Shown in pieces: positions 10,349-24,129 of a stretch of 64,000 nucleotides of DNA (position 1 is its first letter; each line of letters begins with the position of its first letter). Source of the stretch: Aquanectria penicillioides. Taxonomy: Eukaryota; Ascomycota; Sordariomycetes; Hypocreales; Nectriaceae. The notes beneath the pieces are model-generated. The model did no database searches, was not told where the DNA came from, and was given only the letters and a program-made list of their open reading frames with translations. A program made the position numbers and the translations under genes. The DNA lies in contig PYIU01000003.1 of NCBI GenBank assembly GCA_003415625.1, positions 6,200,001 through 6,264,000 on the forward strand, read 5' to 3'.

Positions 10349-11759
10349 ATGGCCTGCCGTCATTATATCATTCCTCCCCATCTCCTACGCGCTATCGCGG
10401 ACAGCGAGGCCAATACAGACAAGATTCGTCATGCCGCCCGTCGTTCTTTGGCTTCTCGCGAGGCTTACACTCGGGTCCGAAGCGAGCGCCTTGCTGCTCT
10501 AACCACTCCTCGTGGTTATCAACGCCAGCAAATAGTTCCTCCTCACGTTTTGCGGGATCTCTCCCAATCTGAGCAAGCAGATGAGGCCGCTCGAGATCTT
10601 GCTAAGCGAGATCTCGAGCATGTTGAAGGTCTCATGCAACAGAAGCTTGGTAAGTTTTTGCATCTAAAGTTCCAGACCACGGGCCCTAATAAGCCGTTAA
10701 GCGTCAGCCGAGTCAGAAACTGTTGCACAACTTGCCAAAAAGACATCAGTTCGACGCGCCGTCTACGACGCCAAGAACTCATCTGATGAAAGCGCACTTC
10801 CTGGCAAGTTGGTCCGTCATGAGGGTCAAGATGCGGTCAAAGACAAGGCCGTCAACGACGCTTACGACAATGTGGGCACTGTTTTGGCTTTCTACAAGAA
10901 GCATTTCAATTGGAGCTCTATCGACAACAAGAACATGGACGTAATAAGCAGCGTCCATTTCGGTGAAGAGTATGAAAATGCTTGTGAGTGACCTAATGCG
11001 CTACCCCTGTTGTCACACACAATCCTAACATGAGTTTAACAACAGTCTGGGATCCTGAGAAGTTGCAGATGGTCTTCGGAGATGGCGGCGATTTCCTCAA
11101 TAACTTCACTGGTTGTATTGATGTTATTGGACATGAGCTCACTCACGCTGTCACGGAGCACACGAGCCCTCTTGACTACGATGGCCAATCGGGAGCCCTT
11201 AACGAACACGTTTCGGACGTCTTTGGCATCATGGTCAAGCAGCAGGTACAGGATGAAAAGGCCGATGCAGCCGACTGGCTCATCGGCGAAGACTGCATCT
11301 TGCCTGGCGTCAAGGGTGTGGCTTTGAGAAGCATGAAAGCCCCAGGAACAGCCTATGATGACCCCCGTTTTGTACGTCGAGAGTTGAGAGCTCTACTTCA
11401 TCCCCTCTTCCCTTTGCTTCAAAGATTGAGACTAACCATTACCATAGGGCAAGGATCCACAGCCAGATAACATGAAGGATTATAAAGTTATGACTGAAGA
11501 CAATGGGGGCGTACACGTCTATTCTGGAATCCCGAACAAGGCCTTCTATCTTGCCTCCATCGCCTTTGGTGGTTACTCGTGGGAGAAGGCAGGAAAAATT
11601 TGGTGGGAGACGATGAAGTCTGGAAAGATTGCATCGAAATGCCAATTCAAGCACTTTGCTGACATCACTGTTGAGACGGCTGAGGAGCTTTTTGATGAGG
11701 AGGCAGCCAAGATTGTTCGCAAGGCCTGGACAGACGTAGGAGTCACTAGGGGTGTTTAG
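10349..11759 (+). CDS. Protealysin-type M4 metalloprotease, four exons
   Basis: A zinc metalloendopeptidase of the thermolysin family (M4), protealysin branch. My exons are 10349-10649, 10708-10983, 11046-11371 and 11448-11759, giving 404 residues. The first acceptor could instead lie at 10701. Start ATG 10349 sits in CACCATGG; an in-frame ATG 18 bases upstream is possible. The catalytic set is complete: HELTHAVTEH (zinc HExxH), the third ligand Glu in GALNEHVSDVFG, and the catalytic His in DNGGVHVYSGIPNKAF. NAFWDPEKLQMVFGDG matches the thermolysin substrate-strand region. There is no signal peptide. The N-terminus has the protealysin propeptide motif twice, YIIPPHLLRAI and QIVPPHVLRDL. Protealysins are mainly bacterial and the family is patchy in fungi, so an old transfer is plausible. 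The presence of three introns shows adaptation to a fungal genome. Confidence 0.9.
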
Positions 11760-14700
11760 GATTCAGGCCCTTGGTGTAGTATCCTTTGATTACGTCCAAG
11801 CCTTTGGTATATTCTCAATAGCATAAGGCCAAATCAGTTCCTATATTCTACTTCCTACCCCCTTGAGTCCAAACTTAGTCTTCACCTCCCAACGTCCCAT
11901 GCCATTTTGCAACCCCACGTGTAGGAGTTTGGATCATTTGAGAAGTTTGCTAACGTCACTCCTAGAGTATCGGCTTATATATTGACCTACTCGACCAAAG
12001 GTTTCTTGGGGTGAATCTCGCGATCATCGGGGCACATGGCGACCTAGTCGACAGTGTTGCATCCTTTGGAGTTCTCTCTCTTGTCAATAGTTTCGACAGC
12101 GTTGGGTTGAAGTGATTATAATCCACTTGAATGCGGTACGGGACGGATGTATCACTTGATCAACCGGTGTTCCGTTATTCATTCCTAGCCATTCTCATGG
12201 GGCCATGCCTCGAGTGTGCTTTGGTGGGGGGTGCTTGCAGGCCTGTTGTCGAAACAAGGTTGCAGCAGTCTTCAAGACCGTTGTCAATGGGAATGAAAGG
12301 TGGGGGTTTGAACGACAATGATGGTGGTGATAAATAAGTAAATAAATAAATAATAAAATTGGATCGAAAAATGATTTGCTTATTTACTTCATATCTAATG
12401 ACTATAAGGTAAATAAAATAAGATGGTACTTCTATACTATTGGAGATTATGGATAAGTAGAAGACCCTGCCACGGGCTAGGAAAAAGGGGGGTTGAAGAC
12501 GGAGGGTGAACTGTAGCAAACCAAAGACAGAATGGGGTAAGAATGAGGAGATTTGATGAATTGTTCCTAGTTGTAGCAATCAAGCAAGCTAAGCATAAAT
12601 CGTTCCATGTCTGGATTAGATGACCAATATGGGCCTGACTCTCACTTGGCGAGAATCCCAGCTACCTCCCATGTGTATTCACATACCCGTCTGTCCCAGA
12701 TCTCGTGTTCAAGCCATATCATTAAAGCACCCAAAACTCCAGAGAGAGAGAGAGAGAGAGAGAGAATAACGCCAATCCTATCTCCCACGCTCCAACATTG
12801 GTCGAGAACAAAAGTTCCTACAGGAGATTAATAACCACGAAAGTGGGCGTCGTAGGATCTCGAATCTCGTCTCGATTAAACCCAAAGCGTTTTGAACCCG
12901 CCCCAAAAAACTCTTAGTTTTATTCTGTCCGTCGTCAAGTGGCTGCTCCAACCGATATCTTTTCGCACTTGGGCCCAAAGAGTCATCGTGGAAGGGGTTC
13001 AGAGATCAGTGTGGTCCAAGATTCAATGACTCTTTGCGGCAGTGGTAGCGCAATTTCTGCATCAACAGAGTTGGAGTTTGGAGGCTGGAATGGAAGGTGG
13101 TGATGATGCCAAGTTGATGTGTGTTCGTTAGATTAGAAGCAGCTGCCCCAGTGTACTAAACAATAAAACTTGTCCTATTATTAATGGAGAGCGCGATTAT
13201 CGCTTCAAGGGAGAAGTAAACATGTGCACTGCGCTGTTTGACAGTTGGAGCTCTAGCCCCATAATAAGTTGACTCCGAGGTCTTCTTATCGTATGTTCCA
13301 TATTGTTGATAAAGAAGAAAAGTATAAAAAATTATTATAAATAAATGAATGAATATATAAAACAATAAATAAAATAATAAATTACCTTGGTTGGAGGGGA
13401 CACTGGAGAAGTGGTCTGCTGGCGACCGTTTAGAGAGGGAGTTAAAGGAACCCCATTGGCCTCCGTTATCGCTCTGGATTTGGGAATTATGCTAGGGGAA
13501 GTCAACCAAAGACGGATTTAATTCTTGAGCCAAAATGCTGCCCACATGCGACGGGCCCGGGTCTGTTCAGAGGAGCTAGTGATCAAGAGAGGGGGAAGGT
13601 GATAACAGGCCGACATGTTCACTTCAATCAAAACGGGCCAGCAACATCTCGATTCTCTCTCCAATTGTGCCCCAAAGGTCAAGATGACATGGCGATGCAA
13701 AAGGAATGCAGTAAGACAGCGACAATGGTGCAATGGGAGTACTATGGCTATTCAATAAGGATGCACTGAGGGCACTATAACGATATAGAAGGGCACAATA
13801 ATGAGATCGTATGGATAAATAAGAATATGGTAAAATAAGAAGTAAGTTGAAACAAGATAAAATACATACGAAAATAATATAACGATAAACATAAAAATAA
13901 GTATTATATCCTTGGAGGGCTTTGTTTATCGGAAAAAGAAACGTCCAATGACAAAGTTTATGACTTAGGCTCGTCTTTATCACTGCAGCTCAGCCCACGG
14001 TCGTGTCAGGGGGAACGCCTCAGCGATGATTACTCGCACGATATCGTGACAGTAACATTGGGGTGCTCTATCATCACTTCCCTTCACATCACCACCCCTC
14101 TTCCTTGCGCCCAGAGGAACCTGCACCCAGTGCTGCACACATTGCACGGCGTTAGATGAAACGGAGCTACAACTGAGACGTGAAGCCATCCCCAAACTTG
14201 TCCGATAAGCCCCCTGTGTGCAATTCCAGATGAAACAATGGAGCAGCGGTGCAAGCTCATCCGCCTGCCTCAATAAGCCAGCGCCGCCTGTCAAGCCACG
14301 GCGTAGCACCGTCCCTAGTCGGTCAGAGGCGGCCGCCTTGCGGCTGAGTGCTCAGGGGAACGATACGGAATACGTCGTAGCCCGTGCGGACCGACGGCGG
14401 TAGCGGGCGCCTTCGTGGAAAGAAAATACGGATGATGATGGCCTTGGTCGCTGCGTATCAAACGCTCATTTCCGTCATTGGCGACCAACCGTTCAGTCGG
14501 TCAGTCTGTCTGTCTGTCTGTCTTCTTTAGTGGGACAAGATACAACCCCCAAAACGACCACACAAACGCATGGAGCAAGTACATAATTACACATTGGAAC
14601 AGTGTGCATCTCTATGCATCTCTGGAGGAATGCATCCAGGATGGTCTTATCTGCGTCGGTCCGTCTGACATAATACATCACAATGCGCGATGGATGCTAC

Positions 14701-15994
14701 ATACCGACCGACACTTTGACGGGTTCTCTTTGCAAACAAACTCCGTCTCACATCATCATCCTCCATTTCTCCCATGCCCCCCCCCCCCCGGTTCATCCCT
14801 TCCTACGGACGACAGCACAGTTGGTGAGATATGAGACGGTACCGTTCGTTCGCTCATCATTCATTACACACGCCCGCCCGTTCTTATCTTTGGCCCTGCA
14901 AAAATCAACAAGACCCACCACCTTTCCGGACTCCGAAGGGTCCGTTCACCCCCTAACCATGACATCAAGAGAGCCCCCCCCATGTTGTGAAGGAAATATC
15001 CACACGTCCAGCCCTAAACTAAACCCTTTAGCTTCGCTTGTCCCTTGCATCCGCTCCTCTCCAAGTGCCAGCGGCGTGCGGAGCGGGCTTGTGGCACCCA
15101 TCTCGAGCCCAAGTTTGGTAGAATCTGGTCTGGCACCGCCCGCGCGAGTGGTCGCTAGCGCCGTTGATAAGTTCAATCGTGGCCAACGGAAACGAGGGTC
15201 TTGGATTTAGTTTCGGCCACCAAACGAGATGAGACAACGGCATTTTTTCTCGTGTTCGATCTAGAAGGGAATTACGCCAAGCTGGTCTTCTTCCCCATCG
15301 CAATGTAAACAAATCGGAGGGGGAAAAAAAATCACTAAAGTCAGCCAAAGCTAGGTGAGGCAGGAGGAGCAGCTAACACCATTTTCGCTTCACTGAGTTG
15401 GTCAAGGGGAAGGGAACAAAGGGTTAAAAATCGTTGCAGTTGTCCAAGCCTGCATTGTATCTATCATATTCAATAGCTATTCCTCTAGGTATCGTTGAGC
15501 GTCGTAAGCCCCGATGCAAATATATAAACCAAAATCTACCAAAAGCAGTCGTCGTTCCAAATGCAGATGCCATAATCCTGGGGCATTTTCCGTGAATGTG
15601 ATCATATCCTCCCATAAACACCAAATGTAAAATCCGGCCCAATACGCTCTGCAAAGATCGTGTCACATGCTATGCCTATACCCCCTTGCCGGGCGGCGCG
15701 GGGATAATAAGCCTAGGAGTGGTATTCACATATCTTTTTCTGAGAGCGAGCAGAGAGCAGCCGCTATTAAAATCGCTGGAACCTTGAACAATTGTTGCGT
15801 TGCCAAGTCCCTTTCTTGCTGGACTGTTTTCCCTTCCCAGGGACTATCTGGGATAGGAGAAGGGTGTTGCTCTTGGCAAGCGTAAGGAGCGTCTTGAATG
15901 TGATAATTAGAAGGGCTGCTCTCCGCTTGTAGGTGAGAAGTCTCTACCAGACTCCAGACCCAAACGAAGTTATTGCAGAACCAGAAGCGGAGAC
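11760..15994. other. Intergenic, 4.2 kb, nothing recognised
   Basis: No conserved frame was recognised on either strand. The stretch contains a (GA)n repeat at 12741-12766, an A/T-rich patch at about 12330-12440 and another at about 13310-13390, a short (TGTC)n run near 14506-14522, and a C13 tract at 14777-14789. Confidence 0.4.
12741..12766. repeat. (GA)n microsatellite
   Basis: About a dozen consecutive GA units in intergenic DNA. The boundaries are approximate to within two bases. Confidence 0.85.
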
Positions 15995-17424
15995 TTAGAT
16001 GAGGAAGACAGCGGCCATCAGAGCACCAACAGCCACAGCAATGCTGCCGGAGAAGCGGGAAGCGGCGCTGGTGGGAACAGTGCTGACAGACTCCTTGGCA
16101 CCGCTGGTGGTACTAGAGGCAGTGGCGGAGCTTCCAGAACCAGAGCCAGAGCCAGAGCCGGAACCAGAGCTGCCGGTGGCCTGGGAGCTGCCAGGGGTGG
16201 AAGCAACAGCGGTGCTGAAGGTGGTCTTGACCTCGTCGGTGGTAGTCTTGGTGTCCTTGGCGGAGTCAGTGGTCTTAGTCTTGTCGTCGCTGGTCTTGGT
16301 CTGAGACTGAGTGGTGGTGGTAGCCTTGTCGGTGGACTTGTCAGTGGTCTTGGTGGCATCGGCAGTCTTGGTGGTCTTGGTAGCATCGGTCTTGGTCGAG
16401 GTAGGCTGAGCAGTGGTGGTCTTGTCGGAAGAGCCGTCGCCGGTCTTCACAACGATGCTCTCCCAGTTGCCAGAGTTGTCGCCATAGACGTACTCCTTGA
16501 CTTTGGAGTTCTGGCCGGCAGAGTCCTTTCCGGCATAATCAACAATGGTAATGCTCTTGTAGTAAGCATCGAAAGGAGCCTTGGTGAAATCTGATACGGC
16601 CTTAGCAATGTTCTGGATGATTCGGGTTGATTAGCGACTTACCAGTGTAACCACCAGCCCACTCGACGGTGCCCTTGGCGCTGTTCTTGCCACCGCCAAC
16701 CCAGGTGCCAAGCTTCACCTGCATGGGAGTCTGGGGTAGTAGTTACCACCAGCGGTAGCGGACTTGACAAGAGTGCGGATAACAACATCATCGATGAGCC
16801 AGTCGACCTTGGTGGAGGTCCACTCAACGGAGTACTTGTGGTAGGAGGTCAAAGGAGCGCTGACAGGGTGGTACTGGCCACGGTCGTAGGTGGTGGTGTC
16901 GCCCTTGCTGAAGTAGTTGGTCTGGACCTGAGCATTGTCACCGCCAACCCACTCCCAATCGATCTCGTCGAGGTCATCGGACTGGAGAACGGCACTGGTG
17001 ACGATACCCTGGCCCTCAGCGGCCTGGACGACAACATCGACACGGCCGAAGAAAAGGTAGTTGCTACTTCGGATTGTCGGGGCATCCGCTTCCTTCTTAA
17101 TGTCGAACTTGGCACCCTTGCCGTCGTATGAAATAGTAGTACCATCCATAGCGCTGAAGGCGCTGCAGGCGCCCTTGGTGAAGTCACAGTCAACCTTGTT
17201 AGAGCCGAAGGCAGGGTCGGCAGGGCAGGCTAAAGGATAAGATGTCAGCAATCTGAAGCCATTGGCACTCGGTTTGGTCACCATGTTACACATGGACATG
17301 CATGAGATGCAGATACCGCGGCTGACTTACTCTTCTTCAACGGGTTGCAGTCGGTGAAAGTCTGTGCTGAGACCAGAGTCGAGGCGGCAAGAGCCACCAC
17401 GGCGGTGATAGTCTTGGGGAACAT
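15995..17424 (-). CDS. CRH-type GH16 cell-wall transglycosylase, GPI-anchored, one-base frameshift
   Basis: This enzyme family links chitin to beta-glucan in the fungal wall. Exons on the minus strand: 17424-17331, 17229-16643 and 16590-15995. Residues 1-20 are a signal peptide (MFPKTITAVVALAASTLVSA), followed by TDCNPLKKTCPADPAFGS across the first splice, as in Crh1/Utr2 proteins. The GH16 catalytic motif is DEIDWEW (nucleophile and acid/base Glu). Further on come YHKYSVEWTSTKVDWLIDD and GTWVGGGKNSAKGTVEWAGGYT. The C-terminus has a Lys/Thr-rich stretch, an (SG)n linker, and a hydrophobic GPI tail (SIAVAVGALMAAVFLI). In exon 2 the frame breaks at plus-strand GGGG 16733-16736: five G would read NYYPQTPMQVKLGTW. 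With that base the gene is 426 codons. The rest is intact, so I treat the break as a sequence error. Confidence 0.9.
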
Positions 17425-18251
17425 TGTTGTGGTCGGTGTATTTGTGATTCAGATCAGGTGCTCGTCAATGTGAATTTCTTGAGGTCGTATCAATGGACAA
17501 GACAGGGAGCGACAGCGATAGTGAGGTTGGGAGGAGGGCGTGTCAAGCGAAGGGTGAGACAGCCACTCGGTGGTATAACACACAACGAAAGTGTTCTTTT
17601 GATTAGGTAGCGAAAGGCACGAGGTTGGAGAGAAGATGAGGCTTGCAGGAAGAGCGGATGAGGAGGATATTAATAAATGGCTGGCAAGAGTGACGAACTA
17701 GAGACAAATGGTGTCGAGGCAGACAGGATGGCGGCGATTTATTGCGGCTGGGCAACGAGGATCCAGCGCCTCAGCAGACGCCCCGGAACCAGGTGGGTCG
17801 AGATGGGCAAGCCCCTGACGCCCCGTCCGGCCAAGGGTGACCGGGCCAGCAAAGGACAAGGGGCCATGTCCCTGGAATCCCAGACCCTGGTTTGCTAGCT
17901 TCAGAGGTAGAGTGGGTGCAGAGGCGAGAGTCAGAGCCAGAGCAAGTGCGCGAGCGAGACAAGCCAAGAAAGGGAGAGGCAGCCACCCACCGACGGTGGC
18001 ATCCCTGGTGGCATCCCTGGGTCCACGGGGGCGTTGAACGGTTGAGACATTGCAACGAATCCAGGCTACTTTGAGGGTGCCACGGTCCAGATGCGTCGCA
18101 TAGCGCTGCTCAGGATGCTGACAAGACATGCGCTATCCGTACTGTGCGTCCATACAGCAGGCTGGCTTGGGTGCACGGCAGATGGCATCTACTCCGTACA
18201 TTGGGCTGAGTGCTTGGGATGTGTGCGTGCTTGTGCATCTACCCCGATTCT

Positions 18252-18312
18252 CCATGTCTCCATGTCTCCGTCACTCCGTCACTCAGTCACTCCATTCGCA
18301 TGTCTCCATGTC
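18252..18312. repeat. Short minisatellite (CTCCATGT / CACTCCGT units)
   Basis: Adjacent 8-9 base units of related sequence: ATGTCTCC is repeated, then CGTCACTC is repeated, then ATGTCTCC appears again. This is probably replication slippage in intergenic DNA. Confidence 0.6.
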
Positions 18313-21300
18313 TTTCTGCCTCGAGTCTGCATCCCCCGTCTGCAGCTGGGGGCGGCCGCGGTGCGGAGGTTTCCTCTGTCGGTCGCGAACGAGAGTCATG
18401 CGCCCATGCTTGCCGTGAAGCCGGAGACGGGGTGCCATGGTGGAGAGACCGGGACTCGTCAATGACGTCTCTGAGCTTGTCCCCTCAGATCATCTCTCGT
18501 CGAGAACACGAGCTTCATGAGCTGGTGGATACCATGGTACATACGGCTCTGGATTGTTGCTGGGGTAGAGGAGAGGGATGGGGACAGCGACGGGCGAGCC
18601 AAGATTGCACAGGTCTGGCAAAGCGCGTTTTGAGGGGGTCTCGTCTGGCTCTATCTGCTGATGATGAGAGTGCTCTCTTTCTCGTGTTGGTGGTCCCTCC
18701 CAGAATCGAGAGGGTCGGATGTGGTGCATACCGGGCGGGCTGCGGGGCTCTGGCCTGTCACAGTCGATCCCTGGCTACGCCAACCAGATAACCGCAGTCC
18801 CTGGTGATCTGCTGGCTCCTCCACCAGCTCCCCCTCCTTCACGGGCTTGTGGCCCAAGCTAGGTCACGGAGGGAGATGCGTGATACGAAGCAGTTTCCTT
18901 CTGACGCCAAAAGAGATGCTTCGTACGGAGTACATCTCCATCGATTAGTGGGAACCTTTGCGGCCGTCTGGCACAATTTGCCGGCGGAAAATGTTTAGCT
19001 GGGGCACGGGGGCATCTCGCTTGTTGTTGCGAGCATCAGAGCGCAAAGCCAAAACTGAACAGCGACGAGGCTGGATCTATGGCGGAGGTTGGTGATGCCT
19101 CAAGTGCGACTTAGGCTTCGGGCTGGCTGGTCTGGGCTCGACAATAGCAATAATCCCCTTCTGGGCGCCCGCCCCGCCCAGACAAACCATCATTATTAAT
19201 TGTCATTTCCCATGACAACCAGGAAGCTTTTTCCTTGCGTCTGGAATTTTAGGATATGCTCGGCACTTGGCATCTATGCGCAGGCAGGCATCTTGCGTCT
19301 AGATGGAGAAGCATAACGGCAAACATGAACGAAGAGATAGTTTGGAGGCTTGTTCCCAGGCCATCGCCTCAGCCAGCATCGCATCTGAACTAGACTGCTA
19401 GATAACTGCTTACACAGTAGGTACGGTAGGTATGAACGCTGTCCCCAAGTGCGCCATCGCCGTGTTACCCAGCCACCCCTGCGCCTCTCCGCCACATTTG
19501 TCTTGATCGGGAAAGGCAAGGTAGCAACCGTGGAGCCGCTAGTCCCCATCAAACAAGGCCAAGCCAAAGTGAACCCTGGACCTCTGGCCGGGCTCCCCAA
19601 TGGCCGCCCGTTCATGCATCGCCCATGGAAGTGAAGAGTGCCAGAGGCACACAGCTGGAAACAGCCTGTAAAGCTTGGAATCTGGTTGGTGCCGAGGCCC
19701 GTTGTTGCCCTACAGGCCGGCGGAGCCAAGGGTTCAAAGGTCGGCGACTGGATTTGGACACAGATCACCAGATGCACCAGCCAGGCAAGGGAATCCTAGG
19801 CAAACCGGTCCAGAGAGGCTTCAGATCTGTGCAACATGCAGCATGCGACCTGCTGTAGGGTCCTGCTGCTTTGTCCTCCTGACCTCATCGCTGTGCTTGC
19901 GCTTGAGGGCCGGTCTGGGTTCCTTATCGCCCATCGCTTTCGCCGTTGTTCCTTGCCCCCCTCACCTCGTATTGCCCAGAGGTGCTGTGCCGTACCATGC
20001 ACCGTGCCTCCGTTGCCTTTTGGGCCTCTCCCACGCCAATTCGGTGGAGACTCTCAAACCAGACATCAGCGGCCCGGTTTCGTTGAGCCCGAAGGCCCGA
20101 AGGAACCCCCTCCCCCCCCCCAGGCCAGCAACAAAACAACAACACGAGCGAGCATTTCGGTACGACTGCTTGGCGAATTTCCCCCCAAAGTCGGCCGCGC
20201 AAGACAAGACACCAGGAACCAGGGCGCCCAACGCTGGACACTGGGTCGACTGGGTCCCTCATACAGACTATCGTATTCGCCGGTCCCTTGGCTTCCATTA
20301 GGCTGTGGTGGCCGCCTCAAGACCCGCGACACCGCTGGCAGGGTCTGCTGCGAGATGAGGGCTTATCGACCCGGCTTGGAGCTAACGGTGCCGTTGTTTC
20401 CCGTAACCCCAGGCTTGGTCGATAGTTAGACGGTAGAGCTGGGCAGAATGCTAGGCTGGGCGGTCTACTAGCAGTTCAGCTGTAGGGCGCCCCGAGACAG
20501 CATGCTTACTCCATAGATGAGCGCAGGCTGCAGCTGGCTCACTGATCGATAGCTTCCAGTGTCTGAGCGGAGAGCTCTCCACCCGCTACTCAGTTGCCCT
20601 CTCCATACTATGTATTGCGTTATGCACTGCAGAGTCAGAGAGCCGGGGGTATGGACGAGCAGGGGCATGGGCCCGGCCGGGGTATGTCACTGATATGTGA
20701 GCATCTGGGTGAGCTTTGGGTAAGCATTGGGCAAGCAGCCTGCGGGGCTCGCAGCGACCTGGGGGACGCTTTGTGTGTAAAGGGTCCCTAGACCGGGCAC
20801 TGCCGAATGCAATCATCCACCCAGTCTCACCATCCCAACTTTGTTCTGTCCGTATTGGGCTTCTTCCACTGTCATTGTGCATCTCTGACTCCGACAAAGT
20901 CCAAGCGCGTCTGCTCGCATGGTCAATTGCTACGTTGTATGGCCCCATTCTGTCACCCTATACCAGATACCCGTCCTCGCCTCCATCGTCACGATCACAG
21001 TCATGGGTCTCCGATGTCTCCACTTGGCTGTACTCCGTGCCATGCGCTCTCTTACCATCTGGCTCGCTCGTTCGGGCCCCTCGCCGACGTCACATTCCTT
21101 GTTCGGTCCACGTCGGATCGACGCGATGACTCGGGTACGAGCGCGGGCCAAACGACGACAATCCCAAAATAAACCACAAAGTGCAAAGTAAATTCAAACG
21201 TTGCCATGGTCATCACGAGCCGCATTCCATTCTTCACTCGGCCTAGACCGTTAAACTTTGCGCTAAGCTCTTGGCCGTCTCCGAGGGCCGTTTTATTTTC

Positions 21301-23040
21301 TATTCTTTTTTTTTTTTTCTAAATTTATGTCCCTTGCTGGCCGACCTAGGTTAAGCCCCGGAGATGCCATTGTGGCAGTGGTCTGCTCCCACCCATCCAC
21401 ACCACAACGGGAGCGTTGCCTCTCGGCGATTTTTTCTTCCCTTTATTTTCTTTAGGGGCAAGGGATGGGCGGTTGTGCAAGGCTTCTTGTCGAGGAGGGT
21501 GAGGATGCCCGCTGACAGGTCCCCGAATCCCCATCCCAGCCCGGGTTTCTTCACGGCGACTGGCTTCGGAGAGCACTGACCTTTCTCCAGCACCATCCGC
21601 TCGCGAATCGCATCGACTCCCGCCCCTCTCCTCTTGCAACGTTCGATCTTGGGATGTTAGAGAAGGCCCCTAGGGATCCACTGTCGGTGTCATCCCTTAT
21701 TAACGGGGGGCTCACCTGGTTGACAGTTGGATGCCTGCGACATAGAGCTGGACCCGTCACTTTACCGCCCGCCGCTTCTGAGCTTTCATCTGCCACGCCG
21801 GCAACCGTCTTGATATGCCTCCAACCAGACTAATGGTCTTCAGCCCAAGTCGGGCTCTTTTCTTCTCATCGCTCATGGATTCCGCAAATCTCATTGACTG
21901 AGTTGGTGTTTCACCATGCCTCAGACCCATGCATCACTTTCTACTTTCTTTTGCCTGGGTTTCCGGGTGCTTTGAGTTGCCTTCCCTTTGTGCGCATAGT
22001 CTGAGACAGCCGAGGCCTCTGAAGGAGCTTTGCACCTGAATATCGATCCTCTGGAATGCTTTCCTATCCTGGATTGTTCGATTTCCCAAACAGTGTGGCT
22101 GTGAGGTTACAGACGGGCCTTCCGCCACTGAAGAGGGAAAAGCAAAGTCATGCCTCCATCCCTCCAAGACATTCATTGCCTTTCTCGGTCAGGACCGACA
22201 CCCTCCGTCAGATCTGGCCCACGTTCCGTCGCTGAAGTTCTCGTTGGCGCACTCCCCTTGATCCTCTTCCAATTCGGCGAGCTGCCAAGCGCCCCCTTGC
22301 TTCAAACCCAACCCGGATGTTTCAGAATACAAAGAGGATCATCGAACCACCTCAATCCATTTGCCATTTGACAATGCCTTTCTAAACAGCCAAGCGTCGA
22401 TCATACCGCGCGACTTTCCTCGTCTAATTGATGGAAGTTGATTGCTTGACCTCCTTCAATGCGAAATGGTACGGCACAGCCCATGGCACCATATGCATTC
22501 GGGGACTACGAGGAGAAGCGAAACTTTCCTTCCACAACACACACGAGATGATTGCCAACTCCACTCAACACGAGATGAAAGGTGTGGCCGATTGGTGACT
22601 TCTTTCCACTAGGTCACTCACTGTCCATGACCCTCATGATGTTCCACCACCTGGCCCACACGGAGGGCCATCCCTTTGATTTGATGTCTATCATGACGGG
22701 GATGACAAGCCTTTCACCTATTCTCGGCCTAGATCAGGCTTGCCTCTGTACGCTGACTGGCCCAGCAACACGGGTGCGGCTTGCAATGTAGAAAGCACTC
22801 ACTCATCTTAGAAACCCACCCGACCACGGCTTGGAGGGCCTGTACGTGTAGCTAGGAATGTTGATCGGGAACGAGACACGCGGACTGCGTCCACCCGTCT
22901 GCGACAGTTGGATCCACGACAAGACGCCGATTAGCACCCGCACAATAGCCGATCAATCGTGCAATGCCCTTGCTCATGAATTGACCCAAGATACGGTGCG
23001 ACGAACCGCATAGTTGCGTTCGGGTCATCCCACCCCACCA

Positions 23041-23060
23041 TTTTTTTTTTTTTTTTTTTT
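23041..23060. repeat. T20 homopolymer
   Basis: Twenty consecutive T in the intergenic region. No gene is near enough to assign a role. Confidence 0.9.
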
Positions 23061-24121
23061 ACATCCCTATTTAGACTCCATGATCGGCGACTATCCTGGG
23101 CCAGGTTCCTCCGTCAAGAAAGATAGGGCCGTTTAGTTAACCCTAGTAAGAGCATTAATAAGGGATCGGCCTGGTCCTGGGAGGAATTAATTATGATACA
23201 CAGGATTTTCGGATGGGAATCCGCTTTCACCAACACCAGAATCGGGATTGTGTGCTCAAACACACCATCCCACTATAACGCAAAATATAGATGAAACTGT
23301 TGTCACACGCCTTGACCATTCCAGCCCGGGCGTGACAGGCCTTTTTTTCCCCCTCTATTTCCTCCTTTTGTTTGAGAAAAACGATGTTTCCATCAAAGGT
23401 TTTTCGTCCTGTCTTCATTTCAATCCCTATATATCCAAGACCTTGGTGCAGCTGAGGAATGCAGGGCAGCCTTGTCCGCCGCATTGTCCTGATCGGATAG
23501 CGGAAAACGTGTTCCACAGCAGAATCCCTGGGTGGTGCCTTTGCGCCTGTGTTCCACTGCGAAGGGGCCCGCAAAGGCATAGCTAGTGGATCCTTGCATT
23601 CCACTCCAGCGGTAACAAATGTGGGGGCGCCCTCTCCTTCGCCACCGCCAGTACTGCAGTGGAACGCCCAAAAAGGCAGAAAGTCAAGCACTTTACTTGA
23701 AAGTTCACGTCTTTTAGAAGTATGTTAAGGTGCTGACAACTGTAGTTGCTTTAGGGATTTAGAATTTGCAGAGGGTGCATTGGCTCGTTGCTCTCAGCTG
23801 TATCCGAGATTGTTCTTTTGTAATATTCTAGGTCTCTAGTCAAACACACGGGACATGTAAAATGTCGCTGGCATCCTCTATGAACACCCCACCTGGGACT
23901 CACTTGGAATGGATGACGAGGCCCCCGACTCAGCCATAATGCACATTCTATCTTGTAAACTTCGAATAATCTCGCCTGCATCATAGCATCCTGTCTTCTC
24001 TGCCCTCTCCAGCATGAGAAAATTATGATTATCTGTAAAACGACGGGGATAACGGGGATACAGGCGGGTATCATCGTCATGGATATCCACCAACAACCCC
24101 TCATGCCTCTCTGTCTGCCGG

Positions 24122-24129
24122 TGTATAAA
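24122..24129 (+). promoter_or_regulatory. Probable TATA box of the alcohol dehydrogenase gene
   Basis: GTATAAAC lies about 110 bases before the ATG at 24237, a usual distance for a fungal core promoter. There is no experimental support. Confidence 0.45.
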
